Part shown: one piece after another, positions 1-6,150 of the stretch
How positions within the stretch are numbered: the first letter of the stretch is position 1
Layout: the number at the start of each line of letters is the position of its first letter
DNA from: Alphaproteobacteria bacterium
GTDB taxonomy: Bacteria > Pseudomonadota > Alphaproteobacteria > Micropepsales > Micropepsaceae
DNA length: 8,546 nt
Direction: 5' to 3'
Assembly: GCA_015654715.1 (NCBI GenBank)
Contig: JAATGK010000355.1
Location: forward strand, 1-8,546
Translations under genes and position numbers: made by a program
Notes under the pieces: model-generated
Told to the model about the DNA's origin: nothing
The model's database searches: none
The model's input: only the letters and a program-made list of their open reading frames with translations

Positions 1-324
1 GAGGGGTTGCGGGCGGATGGCGATGCTGACCGTGACCATGCTCGACGCGGTATCACCGCCGAGCCTGGTGCAATCGGGACCGGGAGCCGCCGTGTAATGG
101 ATGACCCGCACGGTGGATTGCGGGCAAGCGCCGGCGCCACGCACATCGACGATCACGGCGCTACCCTTGTGAAGGCCGAGTATACGATCGACGGGGGCTT
201 CCTTGACGCTCATGACCGCGCTCGCACGGGCGGCGAGATCGCCGTCGGTGAGCGGATCAGCGGCACCGTGAGCGGCCACGGCCACGGCAGCCATTGCCAC
301 GCAGGCCGAAACGATGCGCACCAT
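1..324 (-). CDS. Secreted hypothetical protein, C-terminus cut by window edge
   Basis: An open frame runs from an ATG at 324 to the left edge, 108 codons without a stop. Residues 1 to about 22 look like a Sec signal peptide: MVR, then an Ala/Val-rich core, then AHGAAD, with probable cleavage near residue 21. The mature part is probably periplasmic. It has two cysteines (C67 in GACPQST, C85 in GPDCTRL) that could form a disulfide. The start codon shares its A with the stop of the upstream DUF1178 gene (TGATG), so translation is probably coupled and the gene is the last visible member of the comF-grxC operon. I do not recognise the family and assign no function. The overlap and signal peptide make it likely to be real. 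Confidence 0.7.
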   Translation of the reverse strand, partial: MVRIVSACVAMAAVAVAAHGAADPLTDGDLAARASAVMSVKEAPVDRILGLHKGSAVIVDVRGAGACPQSTVRVIHYTAAPGPDCTRLGGDTASSMVTVSIAIRPQPL

Positions 325-740
325 CAGTTCGCTTCCTTGTCGAAGTCCGGCGGCAAGGCGGCGATATCGACGCCTTCCTCGATCAGTTCCTTGGCTTGCT
401 CGACGCTCGCTTCGCCGTAGATGTGGCGTTCTTCGGCTTCGCCGTAATGGATCTTGCGCGCTTCCTCGGGGAACGCCTTGCCGACGTAATCGGCGTTTTC
501 TTTGACGTATTTCTTCATGCCGGCCACGAACTGGCGCAGCTTTTTGCTTTCCTCGGCCGTGATCACGGATTTCTTGGTGCCCGCAAGCGCCGGCGCCATC
601 GGGGCCTTTTCGATTTCGACCGAGCCGCATTCCGGGCATGTCAGCAGACCCGCAGCGGCTTGGTCCTCGAACGCTGCGCCGGAAGCAAACCAGCCTTCGA
701 ACTCGTGACGGTTCTCACATTTGAGGTTGTAAACGATCAC
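324..740 (-). CDS. DUF1178 family protein (full-length copy)
   Basis: This 138-residue protein is a normal length for DUF1178, a widespread proteobacterial family of unknown function. The N-terminus has a zinc-ribbon-like pattern: C8 and H12 in KCENRHEFEGWF, then C35-P-E-C38. The C-terminal half carries the family hallmark around residues 85-110, YVGKAFPEEARKIHYGEAEE followed by RHIYGEA, and ends in a helix and LPPDF. The start is taken as GTG at 740, because homologues begin MI-Y at this point and the longer upstream frame is Arg-rich read-through of the neighbouring gene. The gap to the upstream short paralogue is 4 nt, and the next gene overlaps by 1 nt. Family assignment is confident. The molecular role is unknown, and metal binding is inferred from the cysteines. 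Confidence 0.9.
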   Translation of the reverse strand: MIVYNLKCENRHEFEGWFASGAAFEDQAAAGLLTCPECGSVEIEKAPMAPALAGTKKSVITAEESKKLRQFVAGMKKYVKENADYVGKAFPEEARKIHYGEAEERHIYGEASVEQAKELIEEGVDIAALPPDFDKEAN

Positions 741-744
741 GGCA

Positions 745-1002
745 TCACCCTGGAAAACAACCGCAGGACCCAGCGCACGGCGGCGCTTCGGACGCACCGG
801 ACATCGGACACCCGGCGGGAACCGACGTCGAACCTTTGGTACCGGAGAGGGCTGGCGCCATCGGCGCTTTTTCGATTTCGATCGAGCCGCATTCCGGGCA
901 CGCACATTCGCCTGCCGCAATCTCGCGGTCGAACGACGAACTTGAGCCGAACCAGCCCTCGAATTCGTGGCCGTTGGCACATTTTACGCTGTAGACAATC
1001 AC
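745..1002 (-). CDS. Short DUF1178-like zinc-ribbon protein with Cys-rich tail
   Basis: This 85-residue protein matches the N-terminal third of the next gene: 39 of the first 56 residues are identical by my count. It keeps C8, H12 and C35-P-E-C38. From about residue 57 it diverges completely. It lacks the DUF1178 C-terminal hallmark and instead has a Gly/Ser/Pro tail with four cysteines (C65, C76, C80, C82) ending CAGSCGCFPG. The start is GTG at 1002, with a GAGG in the last codons of the upstream amidase gene. That gene's stop lies 3 nt before this start, and this gene's stop lies 4 nt before the next start. Spacing and an intact frame suggest a translated protein rather than debris. The tail resembles metal-binding tails seen in some FmdB-type zinc ribbons. 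A truncated pseudogene copy is the alternative. Confidence 0.72.
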   Translation of the reverse strand: MIVYSVKCANGHEFEGWFGSSSSFDREIAAGECACPECGSIEIEKAPMAPALSGTKGSTSVPAGCPMSGASEAPPCAGSCGCFPG

Positions 1003-1005
1003 GCA

Positions 1006-1869
1006 TTAATCCTCTTGCCGCGAAGTTTCCGCCGAAACGGACCCTTCCGCAAGATGGCGTAACACGTAGTCGCGATCGTGGCGCAGGCTGGGTATTTGCG
1101 CCCGTGCTGCGACCGCGGCAGCCGGATCGACGTCGGCGACGATCACGCCGGGTTCGGTGCCAGCTTCGGCGAGAATTTCGCCCCACGGCGAGACGATCAG
1201 CGAATGCCCGAAGGTGGCGCGTCCGCCGGGATGGGTGCCGGTCTGCGCCGGAGCCAATACGAAAGCACCGTTCTCGATCGCCCGCGCCCGGAGCAGCACA
1301 TGCCAATGCGCTTTGCCGGTGGTGGCGGTGAAGGCGGCCGGAATGGTGAGCAGAAATGCACCCGCTTGCGCCAAGTCACGGTAAAGCTGCGGGAAGCGCA
1401 GATCGTAACACACCGTTAGCCCGATGCGGCCGAACGGCAGATCGGCGGTGACGGCTTTAGCGCCGCCCGCGACGGTGCGAGATTCGCGATAGCGCTCGCC
1501 GTTCGCGAGATCGACATCGTAAAGGTGAATCTTGTCGTAACGCGCCGCGATGGCGCCGTCGGGCGCGATCAGGAACGAGCGGTTGGCGGTCTTGGTTTCG
1601 CTGACTTTGATGGCGAGCGAGCCGATCAGCAGCCAAATGCCCAGCTCCGCCGCCAGGCCGCGGAAAGCCGGCAGCGCCGGATCGGCGTCTTCAGCAAAGG
1701 TCTTTGCCAGCTTGGTGCCGGAATCGGGCGCCATCAAATTGGTGTTCTCGGGCGTGGCGATGAAAGTTGCGCCCTGCCCGTGCGCGTCACGGATCAGCGC
1801 CGACACTGAGCGGATATTCGCGGCGACATCGTCGGAGGCGCAAAGCTGCACACAGGCGGCGCGGATCAT
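1006..1869 (-). CDS. Carbon-nitrogen hydrolase, Nit1/Nit2-type amidase
   Basis: This 287-residue protein is full length for the nitrilase superfamily. The catalytic triad is visible: E41 (TPEN), K113 (DKIHLYDVD) and C154 (VCYDLRFP). The KIHLYDVD and CYDLRFPQLYR signatures point to the Nit branch, whose characterised members are omega-amidases and deaminated-glutathione amidases, rather than to true nitrilases. By analogy it would hydrolyse an amide of a small dicarboxylate or of damaged glutathione in the cytosol. Its ATG lies inside the end of grxC (ATGA overlap), so the two are translationally coupled. This pairing with a glutathione-dependent enzyme fits a glutathione-repair role, but substrate cannot be read from sequence. 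I leave the symbol blank because naming of bacterial members is inconsistent. Confidence 0.93.
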   Translation of the reverse strand: MIRAACVQLCASDDVAANIRSVSALIRDAHGQGATFIATPENTNLMAPDSGTKLAKTFAEDADPALPAFRGLAAELGIWLLIGSLAIKVSETKTANRSFLIAPDGAIAARYDKIHLYDVDLANGERYRESRTVAGGAKAVTADLPFGRIGLTVCYDLRFPQLYRDLAQAGAFLLTIPAAFTATTGKAHWHVLLRARAIENGAFVLAPAQTGTHPGGRATFGHSLIVSPWGEILAEAGTEPGVIVADVDPAAAVAARAQIPSLRHDRDYVLRHLAEGSVSAETSRQED

Positions 1870-2123
1870 TCCTTCAGCAGCGGATCGAGGCCGCCTTCGG
1901 CATCCAGCGCATGAAGCTCATCGCAACCGCCGATGTAGCGCTCGCCGATGAAAATCTGCGGCACCGTGCGCTTGCCGCCGGACTTCTCCAGCATGTGCTT
2001 ACGGGCGGCGGCGTCCATGTAGACATCGACCTCCTCGAAGGCAACGCCCTTCTTGGTCAGCAACGCCTTGGCGCGGGCGCAGTAGGGACAGATCGGAGTG
2101 GTGTAGATTCGAACCTTGGCCAT
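1866..2123 (-). CDS. grxC: Glutaredoxin 3 (GrxC type)
   Basis: This 85-residue dithiol glutaredoxin is the usual length for bacterial Grx3. It has a thioredoxin fold with the active site C12-P-Y-C15, the cis-proline motif T53-V54-P55, and the glutathione-binding segment G65-G66-C67-D68 near the C-terminus. It uses glutathione to reduce protein disulfides and mixed glutathione disulfides in the cytoplasm. C67 is an extra cysteine in the GG-D motif. The gene lies 23 nt downstream of comF and overlaps the amidase gene by 4 nt (ATGA). No good Shine-Dalgarno is visible. The short AT-rich string TATATATA (2130-2137) sits just upstream, in the gap after comF, and could include a -10-like element, but I see no matching -35. 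Confidence 0.95.
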   Translation of the reverse strand: MAKVRIYTTPICPYCARAKALLTKKGVAFEEVDVYMDAAARKHMLEKSGGKRTVPQIFIGERYIGGCDELHALDAEGGLDPLLKE

Positions 2124-2146
2124 GATGTTCTATATATAGGATGGAC

Positions 2147-2896
2147 CTAGGCGCGGACAACGCGGGCTAGGGCTAATACGTATACCGATGCCGCCCCAGC
2201 CCGTTTCAAGGCCCTGGCGCAGGCGCTGGCGGTGGCACCGGTGGTCAGGACATCGTCGATCAGAAGCACACGCTTGGCCTTCAAGGCGGCGCGCGCCGGT
2301 TTGGAGACGCAAAAAGCGCCGACTACATTCTTCCGCCGGGCGGCGGCCGAAGGCATCGTTCCTTGGCTCGGGGTCGGCTTGCGGCGCTCCAGCACCAGCG
2401 GCTGCAGTGGCACACCGGAGAGCCGCGACAGGCCGCGGGCGATCTCGGCCGACTGGTTGTAGCGGCGCTTCCACAGCCGCAAGCGGTGCAGCGGCACCGG
2501 CACGATCATGTCGGTCTCGGCCAAGAGATCGCGTCCGGCGCGATCGAGCCACTTGGCGAAGGCGGGAACCAGATCGAGGCGGTCGGCATGTTTGAGCGCC
2601 AGCACCGGTTTTTTGCTGGCATCGTCGTAGCGCAAGATGGCGCGCGCTTTGTCGAACTGCGGCGGATCGGCGATACACGCTCCGCACACCGTATCGGGAC
2701 CGGCGTCGATCTCGAACGGCAGACCGCAGCGGGCGCAAACCGGGCCATCGATGAACTGCATCTCGGTCCAGCAGGCCGGACACAGGCTGTCGGGATCGGC
2801 GACGGGCTCGCGGCAGAGAAGGCACAGCGGCGGAAAGAACAGATCGGCGAATCCTCGCCCTGCCCGCTGCAACACGCCCTGGAGCCCCGCGCTCAT
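2147..2896 (-). CDS. comF: ComF family protein (double zinc finger plus phosphoribosyltransferase domain)
   Basis: This 249-residue protein is full length. The N-terminus carries zinc-binding pairs: C25-LL-C28, C39-PA-C42, C54-AR-C57 and C71-GA-C74. The C-terminal PRTase-fold domain contains the family motif RRYNQSAEIARGL (144-156) and the PRPP-loop-like LLIDDVLTTGAT (211-222). ComF proteins are linked to late steps of DNA uptake in competent bacteria, where they interact with the DNA-processing machinery. In Alphaproteobacteria the gene usually heads this conserved cluster, and the cellular role there is less clear. It starts 17 bp from a divergent gene and appears to be the first gene of the minus-strand operon. 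No strong Shine-Dalgarno precedes its ATG, so translation may be leaderless or weak. Confidence 0.93.
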   Translation of the reverse strand: MSAGLQGVLQRAGRGFADLFFPPLCLLCREPVADPDSLCPACWTEMQFIDGPVCARCGLPFEIDAGPDTVCGACIADPPQFDKARAILRYDDASKKPVLALKHADRLDLVPAFAKWLDRAGRDLLAETDMIVPVPLHRLRLWKRRYNQSAEIARGLSRLSGVPLQPLVLERRKPTPSQGTMPSAAARRKNVVGAFCVSKPARAALKAKRVLLIDDVLTTGATASACARALKRAGAASVYVLALARVVRA

Positions 2897-2913
2897 TCTG
2901 CTAGTTTACTGCA

Positions 2914-3753
2914 ATGGACCCCATTCCCCCAACTGGCGGGCCGCCGCGAATTTTCGATCCAAGGGCGCTGGCGCTGCACCGGCAAAGAGCCGCGCGGCTG
3001 CCGGGCGAGCGATTTTTGGTACGAGAAGCAGTGGAGGGGGTTGGGGACCGCCTCGCGCCCGTCAACCGCACGTTCGCAGCCGCGCTAGCTTTAGATGAGC
3101 ACGCTTCCGCCACGCTTCAATCTGCACCAACGGCATGGCGGCTAGCGACTTTCGACAACGATGAGCAGTTGACAGAGAAGGACGGCTTCGACCTGGCGGT
3201 GAGCATTCTGTCGCTGCACACCCTGAACGATCTGCCGGGAGCGTTGGTACAAATCCGGCGGGCGCTAAAGCCGGACGGGCTGTTTCTCGCGGCGGTGTTC
3301 GGCGGCGCAACCTTGACCGAGCTGCGCGACAGCTTTGCGGCCGGCGAAGCGGCGACGATCGGCGGCATCTCTCCGCGCGTCGCGCCGATGGCGGATGTAC
3401 GCGATCTCGGCAGCCTGTTGCAGCGGGCCGGATTTGCCATGCCGGTCGCCGATCTCGAACGCACCACCGTGCGCTATCGCGATTTTTTCACCCTGGTCGC
3501 GGACCTGCGAGCGATGGGCGAAACCAATGCGCTCGCCGGGCGGCTAGGACGTTTGCGCCGCGACACCCTGGCGGCGGCATTGGACCATTATCGGACCTAT
3601 CACGCCGATCCCGACGGGCATCTGCGCGCTACCTTCGACATCATCTATCTGACCGGCTGGGCGCCCGACCCAAGCCAACCCAAACCGCTTCGCCCCGGCA
3701 GTGCCAAGATGCGGCTGGCCGATGTGCTGGGAGTGAAGGAACAGAAGCTGTAG
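2914..3753 (+). CDS. NDUFAF5/BioC-like methyltransferase-fold protein with degenerate SAM site
   Basis: This 279-residue protein belongs to the alphaproteobacterial family related to mitochondrial NDUFAF5, which hydroxylates an arginine of complex I subunit NDUFS7. Family features are the N-terminal IFDPRALALHRQRAA (13-27), GFDLAVSILSLHTLNDLPGA (91-110), the RALKPDG turn (116-122), ISPRVAPMADVRDLGSLLQR (152-171), LRAMGETNAL (198-207) and the C-terminal PLRPGSAKMRLADVL (258-272). Motif I, expected after the ALAL stretch near 57-60, is not a Gly-rich loop. Residues 61-84 contain no glycine, and the stretch before the acidic DNDEQ is roughly 20 residues shorter than I expect. SAM binding may be weakened or lost. 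The ATG lies 17 bp from the divergent comF start without a clear ribosome-binding site. Confidence 0.85.
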   Translation: MDPIPPTGGPPRIFDPRALALHRQRAARLPGERFLVREAVEGVGDRLAPVNRTFAAALALDEHASATLQSAPTAWRLATFDNDEQLTEKDGFDLAVSILSLHTLNDLPGALVQIRRALKPDGLFLAAVFGGATLTELRDSFAAGEAATIGGISPRVAPMADVRDLGSLLQRAGFAMPVADLERTTVRYRDFFTLVADLRAMGETNALAGRLGRLRRDTLAAALDHYRTYHADPDGHLRATFDIIYLTGWAPDPSQPKPLRPGSAKMRLADVLGVKEQKL

Positions 3754-3755
3754 CG

Positions 3756-4199
3756 CTATTCTCCGAAGAACTTCTTCACCGCCGGATTTTCCGCCAGCGC
3801 TTTGTGTTCCACCGGGGTCGGCAGTTGCGGCTTGTCGCGCTCGACGTTGACCATGCAGAGGAAGCCGAGCGGCTCGCCGGCATTGGCGCGGAATTGGTGC
3901 CAGGTCATCGGCTCGATGGTGACGAGATCGTTTTCGCCGACGTCGAACACTTCGCCGCCGATCATGCATTGGCCTTCGCCGCGCAGGATCAGAACGGCGT
4001 GCACATGCTGGTGGCGCTCAAGGGTCGAATAGCCGCCCGCCGCCATCTCAAAATACCGCAGTTCGCTTTTCAGCTCGCGATGATGGAAGAGGACTTGGCG
4101 CGTGATCGCTTTGAACGGCGCGCTGCCCTCTTCCTTGTAGGCGAGCAGATCGGTGTCTTCCCAGTGGAACTCCGAAAAGCGGCGAACCGGGCCCGTCAT
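3756..4199 (-). CDS. Cupin; probable 1-methylthioxylulose-5-phosphate methylsulfurylase
   Basis: This 147-residue single-domain cupin has motif 1 around residues 55-74, GGYSTLERHQHVHAVLILRG, supplying E61, H63, H65 and H67, and motif 2 around 91-106, DLVTIEPMTWHQFRAN, supplying H101. These residues form a typical divalent-metal site. Its ATG overlaps the RLP stop by one base (TAATG), so the two proteins are probably made together. In Rhodospirillum rubrum an RLP-associated cupin converts 1-methylthioxylulose-5-phosphate to 1-deoxyxylulose-5-phosphate with release of methanethiol, feeding isoprenoid synthesis. Linkage to an RLP makes the same role the best guess here. The cupin fold is certain. 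The specific reaction is inferred from context, because cupins are functionally diverse. Confidence 0.75.
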   Translation of the reverse strand: MTGPVRRFSEFHWEDTDLLAYKEEGSAPFKAITRQVLFHHRELKSELRYFEMAAGGYSTLERHQHVHAVLILRGEGQCMIGGEVFDVGENDLVTIEPMTWHQFRANAGEPLGFLCMVNVERDKPQLPTPVEHKALAENPAVKKFFGE

Positions 4200-5287
4200 T
4201 AATAGCTCCGTACGGCGTTACAGAACGCCTCTGTCGTTTTGGTGATCTTGTCCTTGGCCGACAGCAAGCTGCCGCCAATCAGAAGCATAACATCGCGGCC
4301 GAAGAAATCGAGCAGCTCCGGCACGCGCTTCAATTCCATGCCGCCGGCAGGCACCGGCAGGCAGGGTTTCAGCCCCGGCGCCTCTTGCAGGCACCAACCG
4401 GCGATGGCGCGGCAGAGTTCGGGGCTGTAACCGAAACGGCCGCCGTAATTGCAGAACACCGAGGCATCGGACCCGAGCAGGCGCATCAGCTTGCCGAAGA
4501 AGAACCGCGGCGACATCGGCCCGCCCGCCATGGAAGGATGGGTCATGAACAGGAAATCGGGATTTTCCCGCTTCAGCACCTGGAAGGTGGAAAAACCGCA
4601 CAGCATCGGTGCGATCAAGACCCCATCGAGGCCGACCGAACGGGCAAGCGCGATCTGCTGGCGCATCTTGTCGGTGGTGCCGTTGAGACTCGGCAGATAA
4701 CGCGTCGGGATGCCGGTCTTCTCGCCAGCTTTGTGCACCGCTTCGGCGATCATCGGCACGCGATCCGAGAACGGGCAATAGGCCTGATCGGAAAGACCGT
4801 GGTCGTCCTTGATGTAATCGATGCCGCCGAGCGCGATATCGTAAGCCAGTCGCGCCAGCGTCGCCGGCGGCGTGCCTTGCGGTTTGAGCGCGGTGGCGGA
4901 CAGCGCCCCTTTGGCATTCACCCGCCCCCGCACCCCCGCGATGCCGATATTCGGTCCGCCGAACGCTTCCACAATATCGGGTGGGAACGTGGCATCGATC
5001 AGCGTGACCCCGTCCTGCAACGAGGTGTTGCCGAGGATCATGTTGATGAGCTGGCCGCCGTCGTAACCGGTGGTGATCGACGCCAGGCCGATGCGCACTT
5101 CGTAGTCGCCGCCGCCGAGGTCTTTGATCTCTTCCACCCGGCCGATGATGTTGTCGATGACGAACGGATCGTCGATCGGCTCGACCGGCATTTCCACACT
5201 CTGCTCCACGGAAATTCCGCGGGCGCGGGCTTCAATCGTCGAAGGCTCAGCTTTGACACGATAGACGGTTTGGATGCGTGTGTTCAT
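4199..5287 (-). CDS. RuBisCO-like protein (form IV, probably DeepYkr-type)
   Basis: A 362-residue form IV RuBisCO homologue; numbering is from the ATG at 5287, with a TTG three codons upstream as an alternative. Aligned by eye to spinach: LKPQG keeps K135 (K175) but has Q137 for K177; GGIDYIKDDHG keeps K160 (the carbamylated K201) and D162 (D203) but has H163 for E204; H250 in MTHPSM matches H294. The loop-6 region NYGGRFG has R284 where K334 should be. Phosphate-binding elements remain: AGG (314-316) and IGG (337-339). These changes rule out CO2 fixation but fit an enolising isomerase. The short length and cupin partner resemble the R. rubrum enzyme, which isomerises 5-methylthioribulose-1-phosphate. 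An apionate-type decarboxylase (OiaX) is a less likely alternative. Other shunt enzymes are not in the window. Confidence 0.88.
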   Translation of the reverse strand: MNTRIQTVYRVKAEPSTIEARARGISVEQSVEMPVEPIDDPFVIDNIIGRVEEIKDLGGGDYEVRIGLASITTGYDGGQLINMILGNTSLQDGVTLIDATFPPDIVEAFGGPNIGIAGVRGRVNAKGALSATALKPQGTPPATLARLAYDIALGGIDYIKDDHGLSDQAYCPFSDRVPMIAEAVHKAGEKTGIPTRYLPSLNGTTDKMRQQIALARSVGLDGVLIAPMLCGFSTFQVLKRENPDFLFMTHPSMAGGPMSPRFFFGKLMRLLGSDASVFCNYGGRFGYSPELCRAIAGWCLQEAPGLKPCLPVPAGGMELKRVPELLDFFGRDVMLLIGGSLLSAKDKITKTTEAFCNAVRSY

Positions 5288-5335
5288 GGGTGGCAAACTT
5301 AACGGCAGTGGACCTTAGTGCAAGGGGAAAGAATC

Positions 5336-5516
5336 CTAGAAGTGGATGGTACTGAACAAACCCAGCACGCGTTCGCCGAGTTGAGACACGGCTGCTACGA
5401 TCACCGCCGCGATGCCGGCTGCCACCATGGTATATTCGATGGCGGTGGCACCACCGGTGCAGCGGAAAAAGCAGGTCGGCTGTTGTCGCGCCGCCGGACG
5501 GAAAACCGCTGCGCAC
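5336..5516 (-). pseudogene. Flp/Fap-type pilin, frameshifted or lacking a start codon
   Basis: The minus strand encodes FFRCTGGATAIEYTMVAAG and then a hydrophobic stretch ending FSTIHF and TAG at 5336. This is the class IVb Flp pilin pattern: prepilin peptidase would cut after the Gly, leaving a 37-residue mature pilin with E5-Y6 and one long helix. In this frame there is no ATG, GTG or TTG between the pilin and the interior of mutT. A GTG at 5514-5516 with an AGGA at 5520-5523 fits as a start in another frame. Removing one base from the A5 run at 5466-5470 joins it to the pilin (VRSGFPSGG...LLFRCTGGATAIEY). Either the gene is broken, the run contains a sequencing error, or start and leader are atypical. 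No tad assembly genes are in the window. Confidence 0.6.
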
Positions 5517-5532
5517 TTTTCCTGGCTGCGCT

Positions 5533-5937
5533 CTAGAGCAAATCCCGGAGCATCGGCACCAGCGGCACATCCGCCGCGGGCATCGGATAATCCTTCAAAT
5601 CCTGCGGCCGCAACCATTTGAGGGCCTGATGTTCCAACGCCTGCGGGGTTCCCTCCCACCGGCGGCAGACGTAAAGCGGCATGAGCAAATGAAAGTCCGC
5701 GTAGCTGTGCGAGGCAAAGCTGAAGGGCGCCAAACACGACTCCTTGACCTCGATCCCCAGTTCCTCGCGGAGTTCGCGGATCAAGGTCTCCTCCGGACGC
5801 TCGCCCGGCTCCATCTTGCCACCCGGAAACTCCCACAGCCCACCCATCTGTTTGTCCGCGGGACGTTGTGCGACCAGCACGCGTCCATCGGGATCGATCA
5901 ACGCACAAGCCGTCACCAGAACAAGCTTCGCCGACAT
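5533..5937 (-). CDS. mutT: Nudix hydrolase, MutT / 8-oxo-dGTP diphosphatase type
   Basis: This 134-residue protein has a perfect Nudix box at residues 40-62: G-x5-E46-x7-R54-E55-L-R-E58-E59-L-G61-I. The preceding GGLWEFPGGK (32-41) and AQRPADKQ (23-30) are typical of MutT. It would hydrolyse oxidised guanine nucleotides such as 8-oxo-dGTP to the monophosphate, preventing A:T to C:G mutations. The start is the ATG at 5937, giving MSAKLVLVTACALI; a frame nine codons longer adds non-conserved residues. A GGGGA lies about 8 nt upstream. A 213-bp gap separates it from the glycosyltransferase, so it probably has its own promoter. Its stop is about 16 nt from the pilin remnant. Close relatives act on other nucleotides, so substrate is inferred. 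Confidence 0.88.
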   Translation of the reverse strand: MSAKLVLVTACALIDPDGRVLVAQRPADKQMGGLWEFPGGKMEPGERPEETLIRELREELGIEVKESCLAPFSFASHSYADFHLLMPLYVCRRWEGTPQALEHQALKWLRPQDLKDYPMPAADVPLVPMLRDLL

Positions 5938-6128
5938 GGTCCGATCCCCAGTATGCGCGCACACCCGTTGCTGGGGCGTTCAAGCGCCGTTTCGAATTCG
6001 ACTTGTAGCGTTAACCTGCCGCTAAGCCTACTTTTCCGGCTTTACGGCCATGACCGTGCGGCCGCTGGGGCTCGCAGGCGCGAGGACCCGCCAAACGGAC
6101 ACGAATTATCATATTATAGCTCGACGGA

Positions 6129-6144
6129 GTCCGCGCATGCGGAC
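6129..6144. repeat. Short inverted repeat in glycosyltransferase-mutT gap
   Basis: GTCCGC-GCAT-GCGGAC forms a 6-bp GC-rich stem with a 4-nt loop, just past the glycosyltransferase stop. No T-run follows it on either strand, so it is not a convincing intrinsic terminator, though it could slow 3' decay. The rest of the 213-bp gap (5938-6150) holds an AT-rich patch, 6104-6119, and no gene that I can see. Confidence 0.4.
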
Positions 6145-6150
6145 GGTCAC

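Noticed and set aside
294..1331. Plus-strand open frame of 345 codons across both DUF1178 genes
   Set aside because: Arg-rich antisense shadow. The minus strand carries the conserved motifs and start signals.
4385..5302. Plus-strand open frame of 305 codons opposite the RLP
   Set aside because: Antisense to a gene with clear RuBisCO motifs; low-complexity composition and no plausible start signal.
5530..5539. Palindrome GCTCTAGAGC at the mutT stop
   Set aside because: A perfect but short palindrome that includes the stop codon, with no T-run or partner; probably chance.
6011..6025. CtrA-like box, TTAA-N7-CTAA
   Set aside because: One mismatch to TTAA-N7-TTAA, about 75 bp upstream of mutT and 500 bp from the pilin; too weak to call without conservation.
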